This document shows positions 7,112 through 13,645 of a stretch of DNA of 15,198 nt, one piece after another. This DNA comes from Spirochaetota bacterium. GTDB lineage: Bacteria > Spirochaetota > Spirochaetia > Treponematales > Rectinemataceae. Both the position numbers and the translations under genes were made by a program. How positions within the stretch are numbered: position 1 is the stretch's first letter; every line of letters starts with the position of its first letter. Location of the stretch: NCBI GenBank assembly GCA_023421875.1, contig JAEZSM010000153.1, positions 1 to 15,198 of the forward strand, written 5' to 3'. The notes under the pieces were generated by a model. It was not told the DNA's origin. It saw nothing but the letters and a program-made list of their open reading frames with translations, and searched no databases.

Positions 7112-7927
7112 CTAGAAAAAGGACAGGACCGCCAGACTCAGTCCCGACGCCATGAGCAGCAGATCTGCGGGCCTAAGCCGGGGGAGGATGATCCGCCGCC
7201 CGGGCGAATATGCCCGGGCTTCCATGGCCTCGGCAGTTCTCAGGCTGTTTTTGACGGAAGAAAAGAGCAGGGCTTGGAGCAGGGCAAGTCCCGAAAAAAG
7301 ACGCCTTTTCCCTGCCCTGAAGCCCCGGCATTCCGCGGCTTCCCTTATTCGTCTGTAGCTTTCGAACGTCCGGGGGACGAAGACCAGGGAGAGGGAGAGC
7401 ATCATGCCGGGATCGGCGGCCAGCGATGCTGGGCGCTCCTGGGTGGGGGTCTTTCGGGGCCTTGGGCAATCCCCATTGTTATTCTCCAACCCCGCCGCTC
7501 CGGCGCGCCGCAGCAATCCGCAGACAAACCTGTACGCGGCGCTCAAATAGTCGCCCAGCTCGCTAACCCTCGTGCTGGCGTAGAATAGCCGGGCTGCGGC
7601 GAAGATAGTCCCCAACCGCAGGGCGTAGAGCGACGAAGGGCCTAGGCTTTCGACCGCGAAGCACCTGCCGTTCCCGGGAAACAGGCCCCGGGCGAGGGCG
7701 CTGAACGCCAAAAGGATGAAGAGCCCCCGCCCGGCGGCGGCGCCGTCCTTCAGGCCCAGGCCTGCCTGGACGCCGAGGCCCAGAATGAGCGCGAAGAGTA
7801 TGCTCCCAGGAAGAAAGCCCAGCCGCATTACCGCAATGCCGAGGCAGACCAGAAAAACCGCCTTTGAAAGGGCGCCCAGCCGCGGCAGGGGGCCGACGAG
7901 CTGTTGGAGGGCGAAGGGGTTCACCAT
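7112..7927 (-). CDS. bioN: ECF transporter transmembrane protein EcfT/BioN
   Basis: A 271-residue polytopic membrane protein of the CbiQ/EcfT family and third gene of a biotin ECF operon. Its ATG (7927) overlaps the end of the ATPase gene by seven bases, so translation is coupled. Hydrophobic segments cover about 20-80 and 95-115. The two cytoplasmic signature sites that dock on the ATPase are present but degenerate: AECRGF (198-203) for the first Ala-Arg-Gly motif and MEARAY (235-240) for the second. Between the membrane part and the first motif is a polar insertion (about 139-172, rich in Arg, Asn, Pro) not usual in this family. The last membrane segment is at about 252-270. Assignment to biotin rests on bioY as first gene; by sequence alone it would only be a generic EcfT. 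Confidence 0.87.
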   Translation of the reverse strand: MVNPFALQQLVGPLPRLGALSKAVFLVCLGIAVMRLGFLPGSILFALILGLGVQAGLGLKDGAAAGRGLFILLAFSALARGLFPGNGRCFAVESLGPSSLYALRLGTIFAAARLFYASTRVSELGDYLSAAYRFVCGLLRRAGAAGLENNNGDCPRPRKTPTQERPASLAADPGMMLSLSLVFVPRTFESYRRIREAAECRGFRAGKRRLFSGLALLQALLFSSVKNSLRTAEAMEARAYSPGRRIILPRLRPADLLLMASGLSLAVLSFF

Positions 7928-8694
7928 CGCTTCTTTTCGCCCTGCGCCGGGGTGGGGAGGACCCAGGGGAAATGTCCTTCGAAGGGGCAGGCCAGGCCGT
8001 GGCTGGCGAATACAGCCGGTTCTGCTTCCTCGGGCCTGCCGTCGAAGCAGAGCCGCCCCGCGTCGAGAATCAAAAGGCGGTCGGCCAGGTGGAGGATCTT
8101 TTCCATCTCATGGGTCAGAACGAGTATGGTGATGCCCCGGGCATTGAGCGTTCGGCATATCTTGGCGATTTCCATTACCGATTCCATGTCCAGGTTGGCG
8201 AAGGGCTCGTCCAGGATAAGGCATTCCGGCTCCATCGCCAGGACGCCTGCGATAGCCAGCCTTCTGCGTTCGCCGCCGGAGAGTGTTTCGGGTCTCCGGT
8301 TTTCTTTTCCGGTAAGGTTGGCCCAGTCCAGGGCTTTTCGCGCCCGTCGCTGGATTTCTTCCGGCCCGAGGCCCAGGTTGACTGGCCCGAAGGCCACGTC
8401 TTCGGCGACGCTCTGGCCGAGGATCTGGGCGTCGCTGTCTTGGAATACGAAGCCGACGGCTTTTCGGAGCTCCCGGCGGCGGGTTTTCGCATTTTTTCCG
8501 CGAAAAAATACGCTCCCCTCGCTGGGCTGGGAGAGTCCGGCCAAATGCCGGGCCAGGAGGGTTTTGCCCGAGCCGTTGCGGCCCGAGAGGACGATAAATT
8601 CTCCGTCCTGAAGCCTGAGGTCGATGCCGGCCAGGCCTTCACCGCCGTCGGGGAAGCGGTGCCTCAGACCTTGGAGAAGGAAGAGCTCAGCCAT
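7921..8694 (-). CDS. bioM: biotin ECF transporter ATP-binding protein EcfA/BioM
   Basis: A 257-residue ABC ATPase of the energy-coupling factor type. All motifs are present: Walker A GRNGSGKT (38-45), Q-loop Q85 in FVFQDSDAQ, signature LSGGE (138-142), Walker B CLILDEP (158-164) with catalytic E163, and the switch histidine H195 in THEME. Only one ATPase is encoded, so it should work as a homodimer as in dedicated BioMNY systems. It hydrolyses ATP to drive biotin uptake through BioY and BioN. The start at ATG 8694 overlaps the bioY stop by eight bases, and its own stop overlaps the bioN start. There is no clear ribosome binding site; coupling to bioY is likely. Confidence 0.92.
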   Translation of the reverse strand: MAELFLLQGLRHRFPDGGEGLAGIDLRLQDGEFIVLSGRNGSGKTLLARHLAGLSQPSEGSVFFRGKNAKTRRRELRKAVGFVFQDSDAQILGQSVAEDVAFGPVNLGLGPEEIQRRARKALDWANLTGKENRRPETLSGGERRRLAIAGVLAMEPECLILDEPFANLDMESVMEIAKICRTLNARGITILVLTHEMEKILHLADRLLILDAGRLCFDGRPEEAEPAVFASHGLACPFEGHFPWVLPTPAQGEKKRW

Positions 8695-9250
8695 GGGGGG
8701 CGCCTGGGGGCATGGAGAGGATGCCCGCCCTGAGTTTGGGGGCCAGGAGGGTCGCCAGGAGGCTTTTTACAAGATCCCCGGGAATGAAGGGCAAGAGCCC
8801 CGCTGCCAGCGTCCGCTCCCAGTTTGAATCCAGAACAGCCTTGAGTCGGAGCAGTCCAAGACCGTAGACCGGCAGCAGGCCGGCGAGGCAGGCTAAAAAT
8901 AACAGAAGCCGCCTGTCCCTGGCTCTTGCACCGATCAGCCCCGCGATAAAGCTGCAGGGGATGTAGCCGGCAAGGTAGCCTCCAGTCGGTCCCAGAAAAC
9001 TGGCCGGTCCTCCTGTTCCTCCCGAGAATACCGGAAGTCCGATAAGGCCCAAGAGCAGGTAGAGAAGGGTTGAAAGGCTAGCCCACCAAGGACCGAGTAC
9101 CAGGGCCGCCAGGAGCATGAACATGGTTTGGAGCACAATGGGTACCGGCGAAACGGGCAGGGGGATGGCGATAAAAGCACCCACAGCCATGAGGGCCGCA
9201 AAAAGGCAGGAGAGGACAGGGTATGCCAGGTTTTTGGCGCTTTTATCCAT
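8687..9250 (-). CDS. bioY: biotin-binding ECF substrate component BioY
   Basis: A 187-residue hydrophobic protein with about six membrane segments and the hallmark BioY pattern: IPLPVSPVPIVLQTMF (29-44), GLIGLPVFSGGTGG (68-81) and GPTGGYLAGY (87-96). BioY binds biotin in the membrane and passes it to the BioM/BioN energising module encoded immediately downstream with overlapping genes. The protein starts at ATG 9250, directly before the first membrane segment. The region upstream has a promoter whose -10 element lies eight bases from the ATG, and only an AGGG nine bases away could serve as a ribosome binding site. No BirA-type palindrome was seen. Gene order bioY-bioM-bioN shows a self-contained biotin importer. 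Confidence 0.94.
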   Translation of the reverse strand: MDKSAKNLAYPVLSCLFAALMAVGAFIAIPLPVSPVPIVLQTMFMLLAALVLGPWWASLSTLLYLLLGLIGLPVFSGGTGGPASFLGPTGGYLAGYIPCSFIAGLIGARARDRRLLLFLACLAGLLPVYGLGLLRLKAVLDSNWERTLAAGLLPFIPGDLVKSLLATLLAPKLRAGILSMPPGAPHG

Positions 9251-9258
9251 GGGACGAA

Positions 9259-9287
9259 ACCCTACACCGGCGGGGCCGGAGCGTCAA
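9259..9287 (-). promoter_or_regulatory. promoter of the biotin transporter operon, with inverted repeat in the spacer
   Basis: On the minus strand TTGACG (9287-9282) and TAGGGT (9264-9259) are 17 bases apart, matching the consensus at 5/6 and 3/6. The spacer holds a perfect inverted repeat with arms CCGGC and GCCGG at 9267-9271 and 9275-9279, separated by three bases. A repressor bound there would block the polymerase, but the repeat is not a known biotin operator. The predicted start is one or two bases before the bioY ATG. Confidence 0.4.
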
Positions 9288-9298
9288 GGCAAGCTCCC

Positions 9299-9328
9299 TT
9301 GAGCCCGGGGTTGCGGCCGTGCTAGCCT
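9299..9328 (+). promoter_or_regulatory. weak promoter candidate for the radical SAM gene
   Basis: TTGAGC (9299-9304) and TAGCCT (9323-9328) are 18 bases apart. The -35 element is fair (4/6) and the -10 weak (3/6). Eight bases separate the -10 element from ATG 9337, and there is no Shine-Dalgarno, so the message may begin at or next to the start codon. Confidence 0.3.
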
Positions 9329-9336
9329 TCTCATTA

Positions 9337-10992
9337 ATGGCGGAATCATTGATTAAAGTCCTCCTGCTCAGCCTCATGGCGCCGGAAGACAGCAAAGCCA
9401 GCCCCCTGGGAGCTGCCTGCGCCGCCGCCGGCCTGGTCAATGCCGGCCTACTGCGCAGCGATGAACTGCTTATTCTCTCTCCCACCACCGACAGCCCCAT
9501 CCCCGCAATCCTAGACAGAATCCTGGACGAGAACCCCCTTCTCGTCGGTTTTTCACTCTACTGCTGGAACTCGGCCCCCTCCCTTGAACTCGCCCGGGAG
9601 CTGAAAAACCGCCGCCCCGGCCTTTTGCTCGTCGCAGGAGGCCCCGATGCCGAAGCTTTAGCGGAAAAAGGCAGCTGCGATGCCTTCGATGCCGTTTTTC
9701 TGGGAGAGGCTGAGTTCAGCTTCGCCCGGTGGTATGCTCAAACCTTGCGCACAGGCGCGGCAGCCCCCAAAGCCGGCAACCTTAGCGCCGGTTTTTCCCG
9801 GAACCCTGTTTTCATTCGCCCCGAACCAGGTTCGACAGGGGAACTGCCTTCTCCCTGGCTTTTGGGCATCCTCGCTCCCGCGCCAGCGAGCGCCCTGCCC
9901 TGGGAGCTCAGCCGAGGCTGCCCCTACCGCTGTTCTTACTGCTACGAGGGCAGGGCGAGCAGCCTCGTACGCCATCTTCCCCAAGCCAGGATCGAAGCAG
10001 AGCTGGAGCTCTTCATCAAGGCGGGCGTCGCCGAAATTTTCGTGCTGGACCCTACCTTCAACATAGACAGAAAGAGGACGCTCCATATCCTGAAGACCCT
10101 CGCTTCCCGTGCTCCTGACATTGGATGGAATTTCGAGCTGAGGGCCGAACTATTGGATCCGGCCCAGGCTGAGGCCTTCACTAGGCTTTCCTGCTTTGTC
10201 CAGATAGGACTGCAGAGCTCCAGCCCCGAGGTTTTAGCCCTCAACGAACGCAGTTTCGATGCACAGAAATTCTCCGCCGGATTGAAGCTCCTGAACAGGA
10301 AAGGGGTTGTTTTCGGCCTGGACCTAATCTACGGCCTGCCGGGCGACACGCTGGAGGGCTTTAAAAAGAGCCTCGATTTCGCTCTTTCTTTTGATCCCAA
10401 CCACCTGGACGTATTTCCTCTGGCGGTGCTTCCGGGGACAAGTCTCAAACGCAGAAGCGCCGAATTCGGCCTCGACTACGATACCAAAGCCCCCTATCTT
10501 TTGCACAGCCATCCCGGTTTTTCCGCGGAGGATATGAAAGCCGCCGATAGGCTTGCGGCATCATTGAACTGCTTCTATACCCGGGGAAGAGCCGTGCCCT
10601 GGTTCTCCGCCCTGCTCCGGGCGCTCAGGCTTTCTCCTTCGGCTTTTCTCGAAGCTTTTTGCCCGCCTAAGGGCTGGGAAACCCTGGGACACAGCCAGAT
10701 CGAAGCGCTGCAGTGCTCCTATGTGGAGAAGGTTTTTATGGCGAGGGGAAAGTCCGAGCTTTTACCTGCCGCCCTGGACCTGATCCGCTTCAATGGTGCC
10801 TGGTCCAGGGCGCTCGCCGAGAGGACGCGCAGCGTCCTGAAGCTTTCCTACTCCCTTAAGGATGTTGAAGGACCGGATATGCTTTCGCTGGCGGCCTTCG
10901 CGGCGCGGAGACCGAAAAATCCCTGTGCGGCCGAAATACTTCCCGGAAAAGAAGCTCCCCTCGCCAGGCTTTTCAAGGCTAGGCGGTCGTAA
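9337..10992 (+). CDS. B12-binding domain radical SAM protein, DUF4080-like C-terminus
   Basis: A 551-residue protein. I chose ATG 9337 because the open frame further upstream runs into the divergent bioY gene and its promoter, and the conserved part begins at LIKVLLLSLMAPE. Residues about 5-135 form a cobalamin-binding Rossmann domain (SPLGAACAAAGL at 22-33, VAGGPDAEA at 99-107, FLGEAEFSF at 121-129). It lacks the D-x-H-x-x-G histidine, as is common in this class. The radical SAM core follows with cluster cysteines C195, C199 and C202 (RGCPYRCSYCYEG), then VQIGLQSSSPEVL and LDLIYGLPGDTLEGF. The C-terminal 150 residues resemble DUF4080. The substrate is unknown; relatives carry out methylations and other radical chemistry on unreactive carbons. 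It is probably a single-gene unit, convergent with the DUF438 operon. Confidence 0.88.
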   Translation: MAESLIKVLLLSLMAPEDSKASPLGAACAAAGLVNAGLLRSDELLILSPTTDSPIPAILDRILDENPLLVGFSLYCWNSAPSLELARELKNRRPGLLLVAGGPDAEALAEKGSCDAFDAVFLGEAEFSFARWYAQTLRTGAAAPKAGNLSAGFSRNPVFIRPEPGSTGELPSPWLLGILAPAPASALPWELSRGCPYRCSYCYEGRASSLVRHLPQARIEAELELFIKAGVAEIFVLDPTFNIDRKRTLHILKTLASRAPDIGWNFELRAELLDPAQAEAFTRLSCFVQIGLQSSSPEVLALNERSFDAQKFSAGLKLLNRKGVVFGLDLIYGLPGDTLEGFKKSLDFALSFDPNHLDVFPLAVLPGTSLKRRSAEFGLDYDTKAPYLLHSHPGFSAEDMKAADRLAASLNCFYTRGRAVPWFSALLRALRLSPSAFLEAFCPPKGWETLGHSQIEALQCSYVEKVFMARGKSELLPAALDLIRFNGAWSRALAERTRSVLKLSYSLKDVEGPDMLSLAAFAARRPKNPCAAEILPGKEAPLARLFKARRS

Positions 10993-11033
10993 AACCTGGA
11001 CTGAATCCTAGGCCGGGACAGTCCTGGGCAGGC

Positions 11034-12275
11034 TCATTCCCAGTCCAGCAGCCTTCTCTGGCCTTCCAGGGCACGCAGTTCGGTGAGATCCTGACTGACC
11101 TCCAGGGTTCCCCGATAGTTGCCTTGGGCGTCGTAGAGGGCGTAATACTCGATCAGGATAAAGCGACTCCCCATTTCTATCCAAAAGCGGGCCTTGGACT
11201 TTTCCTTGTTCTTGAAGGCTGCAAGGATCTTGTTGACCACGTCCACGGATTTCTGGGGATGGCAGTTCTGGACGCTCCGCCCGATCACCGCAGGACTGCG
11301 GGGAAAAATCCGGTGGGGGGCGTCGGAGTAATAGAGCACCCGGTCGTTCTCGTCCACCACGCTGATGTCCACCGGCATGGTCTTGAGGGCAAGGTCCAAA
11401 ACCTGCAGGGAAATTCGTCCCGTGGCGAGTTCCAGCAGTTCTTCTGCCCCAGCCGCCTGAGGAGCTTTCTTCGTGTCGCCCGGTTTGCCGGCATTCAAGG
11501 CCCCAAAATTCATCTGGGATGCCAGAACCAGGCCTGCGTCGTAGAGGGAATCGGGTTTGACCCAGGCGAATCCTATGGCGTCCTCGCCAAGGCGGATCTC
11601 GGCCCAGTCCTTTTCCGAGAGCCGTCTGGCGGATTCGGGAATCAGAATGTGCTCTTCCATGAAAATCATCTTTCTGATCGCCGAAGCCAGGGCCTTGGCG
11701 ATCTTCAAAAAGGCCTTGGGCGATTCCTTCAAGGCCTTCCTGGCCTCGCCGAACCGGCCGCGGATCTCGTCGTGCTTTCCCCACATTACCCTGGAAGGAC
11801 CGGTGAAGTTGTCCTTTTCCAGGTAGGGGAAGAGTTGGTTTTCCTTTCTGGTGTAATGGACAATGATCTGGGCCAGGTCCTCGAGGGCCGAAGACGCCGG
11901 TTCGGCGCTGCCAATGCCCCAGGCCCAGGAGCGGGCGGCCGCCACCAGGGTTGAAGCCTTTTTCCGGGCCTGCTTGTTTTCCTCGATCATCGTGTAGATG
12001 GGGTGCCCGGGCAGCTCCTTAGGCTTTTTCCCCAGGGAAAGGGACTGCTGGAATACCTGGACATGAACCTCGCAGAGTCGCTGCACTTCCTCCACCGGCA
12101 TGCCGCCGTCTATGAGGGATTGTTCCATGGCCGCCACTTCCGCAGCGCTCACCCCTTTTATGAGGGCGGCGAATTCCTTTTTTAGCTCGCTCGCGGGTTC
12201 TCCGTCGTGCAATCTGGCAATTATTTTCTTGAGTTCCACCTGCCGTGCCGGATCGATAATTGTCGTGTCAGCCAT
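11034..12275 (-). CDS. DUF438 - hemerythrin - PAS domain protein
   Basis: A 413-residue cytoplasmic three-domain protein. Residues about 12-80 match DUF438 (helical, with ELKKIIARLHDGE and GMPVEEVQRLCEVH). Residues about 88-235 are a hemerythrin-like HHE domain; possible di-iron ligands are H91 (GHPIY), H140 and E145 (VHYTRKENQLFPYLE), H168 (GKHDEIR) and E207/E208 with H209 (MEEHILIP). Residues about 285-400 are a PAS domain of the type following DUF438, with GRSVQNCHPQKS (332-343) and FWIEMGSRFILIEYYAL. There is no output domain. Such proteins in anaerobes are thought to sense or handle O2, NO or redox changes. The start is certain: AAGGAGG (12281-12287) lies five bases before ATG. It is the second gene of an operon, 15 bases after the FAD dehydrogenase stop. 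Confidence 0.92.
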   Translation of the reverse strand: MADTTIIDPARQVELKKIIARLHDGEPASELKKEFAALIKGVSAAEVAAMEQSLIDGGMPVEEVQRLCEVHVQVFQQSLSLGKKPKELPGHPIYTMIEENKQARKKASTLVAAARSWAWGIGSAEPASSALEDLAQIIVHYTRKENQLFPYLEKDNFTGPSRVMWGKHDEIRGRFGEARKALKESPKAFLKIAKALASAIRKMIFMEEHILIPESARRLSEKDWAEIRLGEDAIGFAWVKPDSLYDAGLVLASQMNFGALNAGKPGDTKKAPQAAGAEELLELATGRISLQVLDLALKTMPVDISVVDENDRVLYYSDAPHRIFPRSPAVIGRSVQNCHPQKSVDVVNKILAAFKNKEKSKARFWIEMGSRFILIEYYALYDAQGNYRGTLEVSQDLTELRALEGQRRLLDWE

Positions 12276-12280
12276 GAAAA

Positions 12281-12287
12281 CCTCCTT
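12281..12287 (-). promoter_or_regulatory. strong Shine-Dalgarno of the DUF438 gene
   Basis: AAGGAGG on the minus strand sits five bases before ATG 12275, in the short gap after the FAD dehydrogenase stop. It is the best ribosome binding site in the window and shows that anti-SD pairing is used here, in contrast to several genes without one. Confidence 0.8.
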
Positions 12288-12290
12288 GAC

Positions 12291-13574
12291 TCATTTCAGT
12301 GATTGCAGAATGCCGTCCGCAGCCCGCAGCCCCGATGCCCAGGCTGAGGTGATGCCCCGGCTGGTGCCGGCCCCGTCTCCGATCAGGTATAGATTGTCAG
12401 CCGCCCTGAAGTGTCCGTCGGCGAAGGCTGGCCGGTTGGCGTAAAGCTTGATTTCGGGGTAGTACATTATAGTGCTGGGGTGCAGAAGTCCCGGGACGAT
12501 AGTGTCCAGCAGCTTCATGGCGTTCCAGACCGAGTTCAGTATCTTGCCTGGGGCCGAGAGGGCTATGTCGCCGGGGGTGCAGGAAGGCAGGGTGGGCTCG
12601 AAGTCGTAGAGATCCCCGGTAAAGGATTCGGCGAAGGAACGCTTGCCCAGCCTAAAATCCCCCACCCGCTGCATGATGGGCCTCCCGCCGCCCAGCAGCG
12701 CCGCCTGCATGCCCAGCATCCGCGCATAGGACTGGCCTGAAGCCAGGGGGGCGGTGAGGGTGACTGTCTTGAGAATGGCAAAATTGGTAAGCCCGTTCTC
12801 CGGCCGGGACGATGACCAGGCGTGGCCGTTCACCGAGTACCAGAGCCCCGATTCATCGTCGCCGTATTTTTCCTGAACCACGTAGGCAGACCGGGAATTG
12901 GTGCAGAAAGTCCGGGTCTTTTTGGGAAAGTAGAATTTGGGATCGTAATAGTCGCGAACAATGGGATAGCGCTCTTCCTTGGTCTCGATCCGCAGGCCGA
13001 TATCCACCACGTTATCCCTGTAGGGGATGCCCGCTTTGTTCATCAACCCCTGAAGAAAGGCAAAGCCGCCTCTTCCGGGAGCCACGATCAGCTGCTTATA
13101 GAGGATTTCCCGCTTGTCGGTTCGTGCCGCCTTGCGTTCCAGATCGAAATCCAAGGCCTTTTCGCCCAGGGCGATTTCGACGCCCAGGGAGCGGAGTTCT
13201 CCGATCAGCTTTTTGATCAGCTCCAGCCCGCCGTCGGTGCCTAGGTGGGACTGACGGATTTCCAGGAGCTTGACGCCCAACTTTTCGGCCCTGTGGGCAT
13301 AGCGGGCTACATTCGTTTTTTCCAAGATGGAAGGCTTTAGGAAATCCTCAACTCTCTGAAGATAGCCTGCTGCCTGCTCCTGCTCCCAGCAGCTTTCCGG
13401 AAAGCCAATGGGCCAGGTGAAGTTCATTTTGCAGTCGTTCCGCAAGCCGCCGGAGGAAACCTCGCTCTTGTCGATCATGACTATGGAGAGTCCTGGTTTT
13501 TTTTCCAGAAGCCCGAAGGCGGCGCCCAAGCCTGCCGGCCCGGTGCCGATTATCAGCACATCTATTCTATTCAT
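12291..13574 (-). CDS. NAD(P)/FAD-dependent dehydrogenase (COG2509-like)
   Basis: A 427-residue flavoprotein. The N-terminus MNRIDVLIIGTGPAGLGAAF carries the dinucleotide-binding G-x-G-x-x-G (10-15), and the second FAD contact is the C-terminal LYLIGDGAGTSRGITSAWASG (395-415, G399-D400). The layout and the SRGI/ASG ending match the uncharacterised FAD-dependent dehydrogenases of COG2509. A Cys pair at 48 and 62 lies near the expected flavin region but is not a classic redox C-x-x-C. The substrate is unknown. I prefer ATG 13574 (AAGG four bases upstream) because the Rossmann strand begins straight after it; a GTG at 13586 would add four residues. The DUF438-hemerythrin gene follows 15 bases after the stop, so both are probably expressed together. 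Confidence 0.87.
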   Translation of the reverse strand: MNRIDVLIIGTGPAGLGAAFGLLEKKPGLSIVMIDKSEVSSGGLRNDCKMNFTWPIGFPESCWEQEQAAGYLQRVEDFLKPSILEKTNVARYAHRAEKLGVKLLEIRQSHLGTDGGLELIKKLIGELRSLGVEIALGEKALDFDLERKAARTDKREILYKQLIVAPGRGGFAFLQGLMNKAGIPYRDNVVDIGLRIETKEERYPIVRDYYDPKFYFPKKTRTFCTNSRSAYVVQEKYGDDESGLWYSVNGHAWSSSRPENGLTNFAILKTVTLTAPLASGQSYARMLGMQAALLGGGRPIMQRVGDFRLGKRSFAESFTGDLYDFEPTLPSCTPGDIALSAPGKILNSVWNAMKLLDTIVPGLLHPSTIMYYPEIKLYANRPAFADGHFRAADNLYLIGDGAGTSRGITSAWASGLRAADGILQSLK

Positions 13575-13615
13575 TATGCCTTGCACACTTCCTTAGGTTG
13601 AACATCGACGCTGCA

Positions 13616-13644
13616 ATCATACCGTTTTAGCACGATTTTCGCCA
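13616..13644 (-). promoter_or_regulatory. promoter candidate for the FAD dehydrogenase-DUF438 operon
   Basis: On the minus strand TGGCGA (13644-13639) and TATGAT (13621-13616) are 17 bases apart. The -10 match is 5/6 and the -35 is weak at 3/6. The predicted start near 13609 gives a leader of about 35 bases, so this operon can be expressed independently of the upstream serine-hydrolase homologue. Confidence 0.4.
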
Positions 13645-13645
13645 G

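Noticed and set aside
7864..8733. 289-codon plus-strand open frame
   Set aside because: It is antisense to bioM, which has complete ABC ATPase motifs and overlapping operon junctions.
9223..9336. Earlier in-frame ATG for the radical SAM gene at 9223
   Set aside because: It would start inside bioY and span its promoter; the added residues have no family similarity, while ATG 9337 starts just before the conserved first strand.
10993..11033. Possible terminator between the radical SAM and DUF438 genes
   Set aside because: No stable hairpin followed by a T-run could be found in the 41 bases.
11124..11954. 276-codon plus-strand and 258-codon minus-strand alternative frames in this region
   Set aside because: The DUF438-hemerythrin-PAS frame has a perfect Shine-Dalgarno and three recognisable domains; the others lack motifs.
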